A DNA stretch of 64,000 nucleotides from Hyphomicrobiales bacterium (GCA_017305665.1 JAFKKH010000019.1:238628-302627), one strand, 5' to 3'; shown: positions 53,433 through 62,725, counted from the first letter of the stretch. Numbers and translations: made by a program. The notes: a model not told the origin generated them from the letters alone.

Positions 53433-54959
53433 ATGAATAAGATAAAAACCAACTCGCCGGAAGTAGATTCGACGGCAACATCTCCCTATGCGGGGCGAAA
53501 ACTTGCATTTGGCGCGATGGCACTCGGAGGGGTCAATCTCGTCAAGGTTGCCCTCCAGTTATTGTTGCTACCTGTTATGGCTCGCCTGCTGGGACCGGAG
53601 GAATTCGGCATCTATGCGCTGGTATTGCCGACCATTTCGTTCGTCACATTGCTGGCCGACGGAGGCCTCGGCGCGACTTTGGCGAGAGAACCTGAATCGT
53701 CATCTATCGTCTGGTCGAGCGCGTTCTGGATTTTGCTTTTTACGGGATGCGCATTGGCCGTGGGGGCCAGCGTCTTCGGCGAAGTTCTGGGGTATCTGGT
53801 CCACCAGCCGCGCGTTCCGCCGATGATTGCCACGCTGTCGATCAGCCTCATATTTCTTGTTTTGGCTGTGCCTGCGGGAGCGCGCTTGAGCCGTCGTAAG
53901 AATCTGGGCGCGAGCGCTGCCGCGGAACTTTCTGCAAATCTGGTTGGCGCGGCCGTAGCTGTCATTCTTGCAATGAATGGGGCCGGTGCCTGGAGCCTGG
54001 TTTTTCAGTATGTGGCGGCATACGCGATACGATCGATTGTCGTTAACGCCGTTGCATTCAGCGCGCCAAAATTCGAATTCGACTTCGCGGCGGTCCGGCC
54101 GCATATGCTTTCCGGGGGACTTTTGGTCGGCACCCGGCTTTCGGAATATGCCGGGCGTATCGTCGAAAACGTGTTGGTCGATCGGATTTTTGGAACCGCG
54201 CTGCTCGGTAGCTATACATTCGCCAATCAGGTCTCGAAGTTTGCTGGAGAATCGATCGGAAACGTCACATGGACGACATTGTACGTTCAAGCTTTGACGG
54301 GCGAACGGCGCAGCATTGCTGAACTCCATCGGCAACTCTGCCGCCTGCTAGCCGCAATTCTCTTCCCTTCAACACTGCTCGCTGCCGCGGCAGCACCAGA
54401 GCTGATCCATTTGCTTCTTGGTCCGAAGTGGGTCGATCTCGCGCTTCTGCTGCAGGTTCTGCTGCCCGTGTCTGCACTGACGATGGTTGCCAACCAGGTA
54501 GGAGCCGCGCTGCTTGCCTACGGTCGTTTCGAGATACAATTCTGGTGTTCCGCTGGCCAAAGTCTTGCGCGAGTTCTGGTAGTCTGCGCAGGTCCATGGA
54601 TCGGGCTGACGGGGACGATCTGGGGCTTAGCGATTGTTGCCCTGGTCTATTTCATAAGCTTGCTCGTTTACTCCGAGGGTCCGACGGGATGCCGGCCACT
54701 TCCAATGCTTAAGGGTCTTACAGGTCCTGCGATATGCGGCGTGCTGGCGGGCGCCGCCTGCTACGCCTGCCTACGCGCACTCCCGAATAGCGCGGGCTGG
54801 ACCCTGACGAGCCTAGTTTTGGGGCTTAGCATCTTTGCGGCGTCCATGCTCGTTCTTGATAGGGAAGGACTGACGGAGGATTGGCAAGCCATTCGCGCGC
54901 TCATGTCGAAGCGCGGCGAACACCCCCTTCCCACGGAAACGACGCCAGGTCCGGCTTAA
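53433..54959 (+). CDS. Lipopolysaccharide/EPS flippase (Wzx/MOP family)
   Basis: A 508-residue polysaccharide transporter with about 12-14 helices. It opens with the MOP signature GRKLAFGAMALGGVNLVKVA and PVMARLLGPEEFGIYALVLP, and carries the mid-protein LVDRIFGTALLGSYTFANQV typical of Wzx. It moves undecaprenyl-diphosphate-linked repeat units to the periplasm. The ATG at 53433 is preferred over 53391. It is the only flippase in the window, so it may serve the second polysaccharide locus, leaving the first block dependent on one elsewhere. Confidence 0.92.
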   Translation: MNKIKTNSPEVDSTATSPYAGRKLAFGAMALGGVNLVKVALQLLLLPVMARLLGPEEFGIYALVLPTISFVTLLADGGLGATLAREPESSSIVWSSAFWILLFTGCALAVGASVFGEVLGYLVHQPRVPPMIATLSISLIFLVLAVPAGARLSRRKNLGASAAAELSANLVGAAVAVILAMNGAGAWSLVFQYVAAYAIRSIVVNAVAFSAPKFEFDFAAVRPHMLSGGLLVGTRLSEYAGRIVENVLVDRIFGTALLGSYTFANQVSKFAGESIGNVTWTTLYVQALTGERRSIAELHRQLCRLLAAILFPSTLLAAAAAPELIHLLLGPKWVDLALLLQVLLPVSALTMVANQVGAALLAYGRFEIQFWCSAGQSLARVLVVCAGPWIGLTGTIWGLAIVALVYFISLLVYSEGPTGCRPLPMLKGLTGPAICGVLAGAACYACLRALPNSAGWTLTSLVLGLSIFAASMLVLDREGLTEDWQAIRALMSKRGEHPLPTETTPGPA

Positions 54960-55190
54960 GATTCCCGTCAGGAGCGCAGCGCTCCGACCGTCACTCGGCT
55001 CCGTACGTTGCCACGCGCGTTCGACCGATTCTAAAGCAAGCACAATCACCTTCCATTTACCAAGCTGCAACAATGTTGCACCGAGGCGACAACAACACGG
55101 AGTATTCACTCCTTTCTGCCAGGCTTCGTTTCGCAAACAGGGATTTTAGGCCAGCCGCCCGGCCATCCCGAAAGATTTGGAATCCATGCG

Positions 55191-56294
55191 ATGAAAGTTG
55201 CCATCGTCCACTATTGGCTCGTCGGGATGCGTGGCGGCGAAAAAGTCGTTGAAGCGCTCTGCGCGATGTATCCCCAAGCCGACATCTTTACGCACGTCTA
55301 CGTTCCAGAAAAAATCTCAGACCGGATTCGGCAGCACCGGATTACAACCACTTTCATCAATCGCTTGCCTCGCGCGGAGCGCGGTTACAAAACATATCTA
55401 CCGCTTATGCCGCTGGCGCTCGAGCAACTTGATCTGAGCGGCTACGATTTGGTCATCAGCAGTGAGTCAGGCCCGGCGAAAGGCATCATTACCCCGGCGG
55501 ACGCGATCCATGTCTGCTATTGCCATTCGCCGATGCGCTACATCTGGAACATGTATCACGACTATCGGAATAGCGCGGGAAGGTTGACGAGGCTGGTGAT
55601 GCCCCCTCTGTCGCATTATCTGCGCATGTGGGACGTGACATCGGCATCGCGGGTGGACAGTTTCGTGGCGAACTCCGCGACCGTTGCCAGACGTATTCAT
55701 CGATTTTATGGTGCTGATTCTACCGTGATTCATCCTCCCGTCGATACCGGTAGTTTCACGGTCGCCCCTCCCTCTGAAGTCGAGGACTACTATCTGATGG
55801 CCGGTGAGTTGGTCTCATACAAGCGGCCAGATCTAGCAGTGCGCGCCTTCAACGAAATGGGCATGAAGCTCGTCGTGATCGGGGGAGGCGAGATGCTCGA
55901 TGAAATGCGCCGTATCGCCGGCCCGACGGTGACGGTAATGGGTTCGCAGCCTTTCGAAGTCCTGAAGCAACACTATGCGCGATGCCAAGCTCTGATTTTT
56001 CCGGGTGAGGAGGATTTCGGAATGGTACCTGTCGAGGCCATGGCAAGCGGCCGTCCCGTTGTCGCGTTCGGACGGGGTGGAGCAACCGAAACCGTTGTTG
56101 CTGGCGAGACCGGCATTTTCTTCGCAGATCAGACGGTTGAGGCAATTTCGTCAGCGGTCAAAAGCCTGCGAGCCATCGACATCGATCCTGCACGGATTGC
56201 AGCCCATGCCGCGCAATTTGGTCAGGAGCAGTTCTTCGAGAAATTGCGAACTCACATCGACGGGCTCATCTCCCGGCGAGCCAACGCAACCTGA
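55191..56294 (+). CDS. Glycosyltransferase family 4 (WbaZ-like mannosyltransferase)
   Basis: A 367-residue GT-B enzyme beginning MKVAIVHYWLVGMRGGEKVV, the exact opening of the WbaZ-like group. Other landmarks are HVCYCHSPMRYIWNMYHDY, VANSATVARRIHRFYGADST, then the donor site GELVSYKRPDLAVRAFNEMG and FPGEEDFGMVPVEAMASGRP, with a clear E-x7-E. GDP-mannose is the usual donor of the group and is supplied by ManC here. Convergent with the phosphatase gene (7-nt gap). Confidence 0.93.
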   Translation: MKVAIVHYWLVGMRGGEKVVEALCAMYPQADIFTHVYVPEKISDRIRQHRITTTFINRLPRAERGYKTYLPLMPLALEQLDLSGYDLVISSESGPAKGIITPADAIHVCYCHSPMRYIWNMYHDYRNSAGRLTRLVMPPLSHYLRMWDVTSASRVDSFVANSATVARRIHRFYGADSTVIHPPVDTGSFTVAPPSEVEDYYLMAGELVSYKRPDLAVRAFNEMGMKLVVIGGGEMLDEMRRIAGPTVTVMGSQPFEVLKQHYARCQALIFPGEEDFGMVPVEAMASGRPVVAFGRGGATETVVAGETGIFFADQTVEAISSAVKSLRAIDIDPARIAAHAAQFGQEQFFEKLRTHIDGLISRRANAT

Positions 56295-56301
56295 AATCGA
56301 T

Positions 56302-57066
56302 CTACGCGCTTGTATCGATCACCGAGATCGACGACTCGTCTATGACAAGGCAACTTAGGCGCCCCGTTGCGAACGCACCGGTATCAACATTGATGCGGTT
56401 GGATGCCACCTCGACCCGATGCGTGGGCGTGTGCCCGTGAACGACAATCTTGCCAAAATCCTGGCGTGCCTTCAGGAATTCATCGCGAATCCAGAGCAGA
56501 TCTTCTTCCTTCTGCTCGGATAGTGCAACGTGAGGCTTCACTCCAGCATGAGCAAAGAAGAAATCGCCGCAAGTAAACGACATTTTCAGCTGTCGAAAAA
56601 AATGGAAATGAGCTTGGGGTAGCGCGCTGTGAAATTCTGATTGCAGTTTCGCGATCGGGCTTCCGCTGGCCAGCTTTTTGAAAACCAATCCGTAAGACGC
56701 CAGCGTTTCAACTCCGCCCAGCCGCATCCATTGATCGAACCGGCTAGGGTCAACCAGACATTTCAGCGCCATCTGCTCGTGGTTGCCCTTTAGAAAAACC
56801 GACTCGCTTGTCCGATCATGCTCGATCAACCGATCGATGGTCCCACGCGACGAATCTCCACGATCGATGTAGTCACCCAGAAAGACGTAAATTGGTTTAC
56901 CGCCCGGACGATTATCGATATCCACCTTGATGAGCGCCAATAACTGGTTGAGCAGATCAAGCCGGCCGTGAATGTCACCAACTGCATAGATCCGCACGCC
57001 AGCTGGCGGCAGCGGGCGCCGTTCCATTACCTGAAGTCGTTCAGCGTCTGAAAGCAGCAACGGCAT
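56302..57066 (-). CDS. Metallophosphoesterase (PPP/PrpE-like)
   Basis: A 254-residue calcineurin-type phosphatase with all metal-ligand motifs: AVGDIHGRLDLLNQLL, FLGDYIDRGDSSRGTIDRLI, FLKGNHEQMALKCL and VVHGHTPTHRVEV. It closely follows the bacterial serine/threonine phosphatase family. It could oppose the Wzc tyrosine kinase of the next operon, but this family acts on Ser/Thr or nucleotides, so that is speculation. Divergent from the gene at 57353. Confidence 0.92.
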   Translation of the reverse strand: MPLLLSDAERLQVMERRPLPPAGVRIYAVGDIHGRLDLLNQLLALIKVDIDNRPGGKPIYVFLGDYIDRGDSSRGTIDRLIEHDRTSESVFLKGNHEQMALKCLVDPSRFDQWMRLGGVETLASYGLVFKKLASGSPIAKLQSEFHSALPQAHFHFFRQLKMSFTCGDFFFAHAGVKPHVALSEQKEEDLLWIRDEFLKARQDFGKIVVHGHTPTHRVEVASNRINVDTGAFATGRLSCLVIDESSISVIDTSA

Positions 57067-57308
57067 CAGTCAAACCGCTGACCCTGGTTCAGCAGCTACC
57101 CTGAATGGCCGTACATATAGCGCAATGGTCGGGTCTCCCTGAGACAAAGCGACGCTATCCGAAGTGAATGATCCAAAGACAGGAAAAAACAATTCTTTCA
57201 ACAACATAAAAGAAATACCTTAACCGCGAATTTCTAGCGTAAACCACGGCGATCACATGCTGTTGCTATTTCAGCAGTTTAGTTGCTACGCACTGAGGGG
57301 TAGTATAT

Positions 57309-57334
57309 GTTTCAAAAGAATTAATTTTTGAAAC
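57309..57334. promoter_or_regulatory. Inverted repeat just upstream of the Wzc-ExoY operon ribosome site
   Basis: gtttcaaaa (57309-57317) and ttttgaaac (57326-57334) are perfect inverse complements around an 8-nt AT centre. The element ends 8 nt before the ggag ribosome site (57342-57345) of the 57353 gene, an operator-like or 5'-leader hairpin position. Confidence 0.65.
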
Positions 57335-57352
57335 AATTGGTTGGAGTTTATT

Positions 57353-58003
57353 ATGAGCACGAGGGCAATTGCCGGGGCCATCATATCTTTTGTCCTGACC
57401 ATATTTTGCACGAGTTCGCTCTACGCTTCGCCTTGCATTACGCCCTCGCTGACAGAGGCAGCCCTCAACCAATTCAAGGCTGATCCGCAGTCGTTGCTGG
57501 CTCCTACTTCCGACACACGCAACATCGAAGCAACTGTCCGCGATTTGGCCGGCACCGATGCATCCTTGGCCGCTATACTGGTTCACCTCGCCGAGAAGAC
57601 GAACCCGAGGTTTCGGACAGCGATTGCAGCTGGTCTCGCCCAAGCGGCCGTGGCCTGTCAGGGTGTCGATCAAGAGGCAGCCTTGCTGATACAGCAGGCA
57701 GTCGCGGCCGTACAGGACGGCGAGTTACAGAACTCATTCGCGGCGGTCGCCGGGGATTTGTCGACCGCGGCCACCGCAGCGGCGGCCGGTGCGGCCACCA
57801 GTTCGGCCGGCAGTGTCGCCGTAACCAACCCGAATAGCTCCAGCGGCCTGACCCCACCCGCCAGCGGTGGCGGCTCGCTTGCATTTTTCCAAATCACCTC
57901 CGGTGGAATCGCTACCCTGGACAGGTCCACGACGACAACCGCCAACACGGCAACGGCTCCGAACACAACAACCGCGGCGGACCCGGTGAGTCCCACGCGT
58001 TGA
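57353..58003 (+). CDS. Exported hypothetical protein with Ala/Thr-rich tail
   Basis: A 216-residue protein with signal peptide MSTRAIAGAIISFVLTIFCT ending at a YASPC site near residue 27, so the mature form starts with a Cys-containing helix region. Residues 30-145 are alpha-helical with repeated Ala-rich segments (AAILVHLAEKTNPRFRTAIA). Residues 145-216 are low-complexity Ala/Thr/Ser/Pro, disordered. A good ribosome site (ggag, 7 nt) sets the start. It heads the operon with Wzc (45-nt gap) and could be a periplasmic helper of export. No domain recognised. Confidence 0.72.
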   Translation: MSTRAIAGAIISFVLTIFCTSSLYASPCITPSLTEAALNQFKADPQSLLAPTSDTRNIEATVRDLAGTDASLAAILVHLAEKTNPRFRTAIAAGLAQAAVACQGVDQEAALLIQQAVAAVQDGELQNSFAAVAGDLSTAATAAAAGAATSSAGSVAVTNPNSSSGLTPPASGGGSLAFFQITSGGIATLDRSTTTTANTATAPNTTTAADPVSPTR

Positions 58004-58048
58004 CAAGGTTGCGGAACAGCGACTGCGCCGGCGGCGCATGAGGATCCG

Positions 58049-60313
58049 ATGAACGTAGCCGGCCAGTTCTCGTCGTTTGCACCTGTGGTCGATGGACCAC
58101 AGACGGAAACCCTGCCGATACAACAGATTCGCGACCTGCTTGTTCGGCAGGGCCGCCTGATAGCGCTGGTCAGCGTCCTCGCGATTGTGCTTGGGATTGT
58201 TTATATCGGGATCACTCCCTCACGCTACACCGCTCAGGCGGATATGGTCATTGATGCCAAGAGGGTAATCTGGGCCCAAAACGAACTCGCCGCAGAAAAC
58301 CACCCTATCGAAGACGCTTCCGTCGAAAGTGAAATCGAGACGACCAAATCAGAGCGGGTTGCTTTACTGGTCGCCCAAAAACTACATCTCGATACCGATC
58401 CGGAATTCGTTGGCACCGGGAGCGCTCTCAAAAGCCGAATATTAGCGCTGCTGAGGCTCTCGCCCCGGGCTGAGTCAATGGCCTCAAGCCAGGAGCTGTT
58501 GCGCAGAGCTGTCGGGACACTCAAATACAACCTGAGGGTGACGCGGCTGGGCCGCAGCTATGTCGAACAGATTGCCTATACTTCTCTTGATCCAGTAAAG
58601 GCAGCGCGCATTGCCAACGCTTTCGCTGACGGCTACATCGAAGACCAAATCCAAGCAAAATTTGACGCAACCCGCCGTTCCAGCGCATGGCTGGAAAACA
58701 GAATCAGCGAACTTCGAAAGCAAGCGAGCGACGCCTACAAGGCGGTTCAGGATTTCAAATCGCAGAACGATATCATTATCGGCGCCGACGGAAAGCTGGC
58801 CAGCGAAATAGAGCTCGACCAACTTGGTGTCGCATTGGCGAAGGCGCGCGCAGATACTACTCAGGCAAACGCCAAGCTGGAACGCATTGAACGTGTGCTG
58901 ACGCAAAGGTCGAGCGACGAGAATTTCGACATTCCCGATCCGGTGGTGACGGACGCGCTGAACAGCCCTGTCATTACCCGGCTTCGCCAGCAATTTCTCG
59001 ACGACCAGGCTAAGGAGGCTGAATGGAGCGCAAAGTACGGCGCCGATCATCAGGCCGCGAGAAATTTGCGCGCGGACATGGCGGCCCTGAAAAATTCGAT
59101 TTGGGCGGAAATTTCGCGCATCGCCGAGAGCTACAAAAGCGATCTGCAGATCGCAAGAAGCCAGGAAGCTTCCATTGATGCGCGCATGACGCAAGTCTTC
59201 CAGAAGTCGGCATCAACGCGGCAGTCGCAAGTTCGCCTGCGCGAGCTCGAAACCGCAGCGAACACCTACCGCGGTATCTACCAGAATTTCCTCACCCGCT
59301 TTACGCAATCGGTACAACAGCAATCGTTTCCCTCGACGGAAGCGCGGATTATCACGCCGGCAACGCCTCCCTCCTCGCGCAGCTCGCCTAAGGTCGGCCT
59401 GACGCTCGCATTCGCGGCGATGTGCGGGCTCGGGTTGGGAATCGCGCTGGCGTTGGCGCGCGATCAGATGAACCGCCAGATTCACACGCGAGCTCAGCTT
59501 GAGAATCTCTTGGGTACGACCTGCCTGGCTGTGCTTCCCGCTTTCAAAGAAAAGGGCTTGGCTGCGGACAAGCACAAGCGGGGAGCGGCCGAAAAGCGAG
59601 GGTCGATAGCCATTCGTCAGATCACCAGCGCGCCGCCTTTTTCCGCAACAGCCGAGGCATTGCGCTATATCAAGGTCGCGATCGATCTGAATTCCAGCGG
59701 CAGCAAGGTGATCGGAATGGTCTCCTCCCTTCCCGGCGAAGGCAAGACGACCGTCGCGGCAACGTTTGCTGCCTCCGTGGCGAAGAATAAGGCCCGCACG
59801 CTGCTGATCGATGCCGATTTGCGAAACCCGTCCATGACGCAAACTCTGGGATATGCCGGCCACCCGGGCATATTGGACATGGTTTCCGACAATGCGCGAT
59901 TTGAAGAGGTTCTTATTACCGACGCGGAACACAAGTTCGACTTTCTTCCTGCGTCAACGCGCATCAAACCTGCGAACAGCTCCGATATTCTGAACTCGTC
60001 GCAAATGAAGCAATTACTCAAGGCAGCCAAGAGTGATTATGACTACGTCATCGTTGATCTTCCGCCCATACTGCCTATCGTGGACGTCAGGGCCGTTGCT
60101 CACCTCTTCGACGCGTTCGTTTTGGTTGTGGAATGGGGAAGCACGTCGAAGGATGAAGTCTTGAGGGCCGTTGCGACCTCTCCTATCGTATCGGAACGCT
60201 TGCTTGGAGCGGTTCTCAACAAGGCGGATGAGGGCGCCCTGCGCCGGTTCGAAGGCTATTCCGAGAAAAATTACAGCTATTACTCAAACGACAAGCCGTC
60301 CCAAGCGATCTAA
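58049..60313 (+). CDS. Wzc-type polysaccharide co-polymerase with active BY-kinase domain
   Basis: A 754-residue inner-membrane protein. The Wzz domain (20-470) has helices near 37-55 and 448-470 and long periplasmic coiled coils. The kinase domain has an intact P-loop LPGEGKTT (561-568), Walker A' LLIDADLRNP (586-595) and Walker B YDYVIVDLPP (664-673). The C-terminal tail (732-754) contains a Tyr cluster (GYSEKNYSYYSND) for autophosphorylation. It controls chain length and export of the second polysaccharide. This contrasts with the dead kinase of the protein at 11762. The next gene starts 5 nt later. Confidence 0.95.
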   Translation: MNVAGQFSSFAPVVDGPQTETLPIQQIRDLLVRQGRLIALVSVLAIVLGIVYIGITPSRYTAQADMVIDAKRVIWAQNELAAENHPIEDASVESEIETTKSERVALLVAQKLHLDTDPEFVGTGSALKSRILALLRLSPRAESMASSQELLRRAVGTLKYNLRVTRLGRSYVEQIAYTSLDPVKAARIANAFADGYIEDQIQAKFDATRRSSAWLENRISELRKQASDAYKAVQDFKSQNDIIIGADGKLASEIELDQLGVALAKARADTTQANAKLERIERVLTQRSSDENFDIPDPVVTDALNSPVITRLRQQFLDDQAKEAEWSAKYGADHQAARNLRADMAALKNSIWAEISRIAESYKSDLQIARSQEASIDARMTQVFQKSASTRQSQVRLRELETAANTYRGIYQNFLTRFTQSVQQQSFPSTEARIITPATPPSSRSSPKVGLTLAFAAMCGLGLGIALALARDQMNRQIHTRAQLENLLGTTCLAVLPAFKEKGLAADKHKRGAAEKRGSIAIRQITSAPPFSATAEALRYIKVAIDLNSSGSKVIGMVSSLPGEGKTTVAATFAASVAKNKARTLLIDADLRNPSMTQTLGYAGHPGILDMVSDNARFEEVLITDAEHKFDFLPASTRIKPANSSDILNSSQMKQLLKAAKSDYDYVIVDLPPILPIVDVRAVAHLFDAFVLVVEWGSTSKDEVLRAVATSPIVSERLLGAVLNKADEGALRRFEGYSEKNYSYYSNDKPSQAI

Positions 60314-60318
60314 TCAAT

Positions 60319-61041
60319 ATGGCTTCGATGGGCCGATTTGAGCGACGAGGATTCATCTTCTGGATTCTGACGGTCGTCGTTGGTTGCGCGGGATTGGCCT
60401 GGGGCGCCACCCAGTTATCCCGCAACATGGCGTCCGATGAGTTTATGGACATCGAATCCCATTTGTTGCGCTTTGAAAAATTCAGTCCAACCGTCACGAG
60501 GGATCTGCTGGGCAGGACATCGGTCCGAAATTTGAGTGCTTGCGATATTCACGGACAACGCGCGCTGTTGCTGCTCGAAATGCCCTTGGCGGAGGCCGCA
60601 CTCCGGACGGGAGACGTTCGTGATTTCGATCGGCATCTGCAGTCGCTCGATAGACGCGCCAGAGAAACCCTGGCGTGCGCTCCACGCGATTCTCTCGTCT
60701 GGCTCATCATGTTTGGCCTTGAAGTCCTGCACGGTCACCTAGACCGTCATTCCTTCGGTCTGCTTGCGATGTCCTATAAGACTTCGCAGAACGAGGCATG
60801 GGTATCCCTGCGCAGGGTTATCGTCGCGATCCCTGTTGTCCTTTCGGCGCCCGCGCCGCTTAAGGAGAAAATACTCACGGAATTTTCCGATCTGATCCGG
60901 CATGGATTCCTTGACATCCCAGCTGCCGCCTATCTTCGCTCTTCGCCTCCGGTGCGCGCGATGCTTCAATCCGAGATCGAGAAACTCCCCTCCTACAGTC
61001 GGCACAACTTCTCGAGTGCCCTGGAAAAAGTTGGAAGGTAA
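60319..61041 (+). CDS. Single-pass membrane protein of unknown function in the Wzc-ExoY operon
   Basis: A 240-residue protein with one N-terminal helix (GFIFWILTVVVGCAGLAWGA) and a periplasmic, all-helical, Arg-rich domain containing a pair of Cys (LSACDIHGQRAL, ETLACAPRDSL) that could form a disulfide. It begins 5 nt after the Wzc stop, so translational coupling is likely. I recognise no domain; the position next to Wzc suggests a role in export or chain-length control. Confidence 0.75.
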   Translation: MASMGRFERRGFIFWILTVVVGCAGLAWGATQLSRNMASDEFMDIESHLLRFEKFSPTVTRDLLGRTSVRNLSACDIHGQRALLLLEMPLAEAALRTGDVRDFDRHLQSLDRRARETLACAPRDSLVWLIMFGLEVLHGHLDRHSFGLLAMSYKTSQNEAWVSLRRVIVAIPVVLSAPAPLKEKILTEFSDLIRHGFLDIPAAAYLRSSPPVRAMLQSEIEKLPSYSRHNFSSALEKVGR

Positions 61042-61121
61042 CCGAGTCATGCTATTCTCGGGTTGTTAGTTTTAGTCAGGTTGCCTGCGATTGTCGCTGC
61101 ACGATACCCAAGGGCCATATC

Positions 61122-61331
61122 GTGATCTTTCGAGCAGCTATTGCCGTCGCAGCGATGTTCGAGATATCAGGACCCGGCTTCGAGCAAGAGGCCGTTAACA
61201 GGCGGATAGTGAGTAACCCGACCCTGCGGCGAGGCGATATCATCTCGATGAGTAGCGGCTTTCTGGTCTTCACCGGACGCGACGACGACCCGTCTTCAGC
61301 AGATTTTCAGAAAACCGAAGAGCCGCGCTAG
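61122..61331 (+). CDS. Small possibly exported protein
   Basis: A 69-residue frame from a GTG at 61122 with a plausible ribosome site (aaggg, 8 nt upstream). A short hydrophobic start (MIFRAAIAVAAMF) is followed by RRIVSNPTLRRGDIISMSSG and FLVFTGRDDDPSSADF, a pattern I recall from small exported Bradyrhizobium proteins of the NPxLRxGDI type. The operon position, between the Wzc-linked gene and the ExoY-like gene, supports it. The hydrophobic segment is short for a signal peptide, so it may be a truncated copy. Confidence 0.5.
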   Translation: MIFRAAIAVAAMFEISGPGFEQEAVNRRIVSNPTLRRGDIISMSSGFLVFTGRDDDPSSADFQKTEEPR

Positions 61332-61664
61332 TCAGCCTCAACAAGGGGGGCTCGGCCTGATCCGCAACCTCGACCCAGACCTTTTTCATGTTACGCCATT
61401 TGCGGTTTTGATTAAAAATCTGGCGAAGATCGCCGAAATTTTGAACCTTTTAACATCTCACGCAACTGACTTACGCGGGTCGGGCCGACCCGGGAAGCTG
61501 GTAGCTGACGATCTGTTGATATATTTAGGTTAATAAGGGCTTGCACGAAATGGCGAATTTCACATATTGTGCGCCGCAGTAGTTTTAGCTAAAACATCCT
61601 AAGAATTGATTAAAAAATCGACGACGGACGCGGATTTTCAAATTCTTTTTAGGAGTGCCCCGTG
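61332..61664 (+). promoter_or_regulatory. AT-rich leader of the ExoY-like gene with promoter and dyads
   Basis: The first 140 bp show no feature. A GC-rich inverted repeat cgggtcgg-g-ccgacccg lies at 61476-61492. The promoter candidate ttgcac (61541-61546), 16-nt spacer, catatt (61563-61568) follows. Then comes the 14-bp perfect palindrome at 61582-61595, and finally aggag 8-10 nt before the start. Confidence 0.6.
61582..61595. promoter_or_regulatory. Perfect 14-bp palindrome, operator candidate
   Basis: gttttagctaaaac is its own inverse complement, located 13 nt after the promoter's -10 element and about 70 nt before the start codon of the ExoY-like gene. The position fits a repressor site over the transcription start. 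Confidence 0.55.
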
Positions 61665-62336
61665 ATGAGTAGTTTGATCGGGACAAGTGAGACGAGATCT
61701 ATTCCAGGACGATTGGAACGTCCTCTCGGCAGCTCTGCAAAGAGGTTGGCTGATATTGGGCTGGCAATTTCCGGAATTTTGCTACTCGCGCCCCTACTGA
61801 TCATTTGCTTCGCCGCGACTGTTCTCACGTCGCGGGGACCTGCCCTCTTTCGTCACCGGCGCATTGGCTTCAACGGAAAGCCTTTCGACTGCCTGAAATT
61901 CCGCACAATGGTCACGGACGCTCCAGAACGACTTCACCATCTGTTGCAAACAAATCCGGCTGCCGCCGCAGAATGGGCTGCGAACCAAAAGCTGCGGTTT
62001 GATCCGCGCGTAACGGCCATGGGATCTATCCTTCGCAAGTCAAGCCTTGACGAACTTCCGCAACTCTTCAACGTTCTGAAGGGTGATATGAGTATCGTGG
62101 GGCCCCGCCCCGTCACCGACGAAGAGCTTGAGCGATATGGCAGCGCCATTGGAGAGTATCTGGCTTGCCGGCCAGGAATTACCGGCCTCTGGCAGGTCAG
62201 CGGGCGCAGCACGACAAGCTACGACAAGCGTATTGCGTGCGACACTTTCTATGCGCGCAACTGGTCTCTGGCGCTCGATGCGAAGATTCTTATCGTCACG
62301 CTTCCGAGCCTTGTGATTTCCGATAGCGCATTCTGA
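61665..62336 (+). CDS. Undecaprenyl-phosphate sugar-1-phosphate transferase (ExoY-like)
   Basis: A 223-residue short-form initiating transferase: one membrane helix (ADIGLAISGILLLAPLLIIC) plus the catalytic domain only. Motifs [59 protein letters not shown] and RPGITGLWQVSGRSTTSYD are all present. It transfers galactose-1-P or glucose-1-P to undecaprenyl phosphate, beginning a second polysaccharide. The ATG at 61665 lies 1 codon after a GTG at 61662; aggag precedes both. It lacks the N-terminal CoA-binding-like half of the protein at 16053. Confidence 0.94.
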   Translation: MSSLIGTSETRSIPGRLERPLGSSAKRLADIGLAISGILLLAPLLIICFAATVLTSRGPALFRHRRIGFNGKPFDCLKFRTMVTDAPERLHHLLQTNPAAAAEWAANQKLRFDPRVTAMGSILRKSSLDELPQLFNVLKGDMSIVGPRPVTDEELERYGSAIGEYLACRPGITGLWQVSGRSTTSYDKRIACDTFYARNWSLALDAKILIVTLPSLVISDSAF

Positions 62337-62539
62337 CCGAACCGGTCGGCCCGCGTCCTCGCGACGACACCGTGTATTCGAACGCGTCATATGAATTCCT
62401 GCGGCTATCGCTTTCGGAAATGGGACAAGCATCATTCCATCCTTTCCCTGTCGGTCGGCTTTACGTTAATTTGCGCTTGTGATTGCCTGCGGTGTTAGGC
62501 GCGACTATTGGTCGTTAGACATCAAGCGGCAACGTGCGA

Positions 62540-62725
62540 ATGAACACAGTCGACTTCCAGGATCCTATCGAATCCCGCCCCGCTGTCGTGCCGGCAGGGC
62601 GAAAGATTGCGATCGCTATGCTCGTGGTATTGATCGTCGCGGTGATGGTTGTCTGGTTCGGTTTTCTGGGCTGGGGCGCTGTTGAGGTTATTCGGTCGGC
62701 ACTTGTTGCGTTAAAGGGTTTGTGA
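62540..62725 (+). CDS. Small single-pass membrane protein
   Basis: A 61-residue frame: polar N-terminus MNTVDFQDPIESRPAVVPAG then one strong helix (KIAIAMLVVLIVAVMVVWFG) and a short amphipathic end. Small one-helix proteins of this kind are common at the ends of EPS operons. No good ribosome site is visible, and the opposite strand carries the read-through tail of tnpC, so confidence is modest. Confidence 0.5.
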   Translation: MNTVDFQDPIESRPAVVPAGRKIAIAMLVVLIVAVMVVWFGFLGWGAVEVIRSALVALKGL

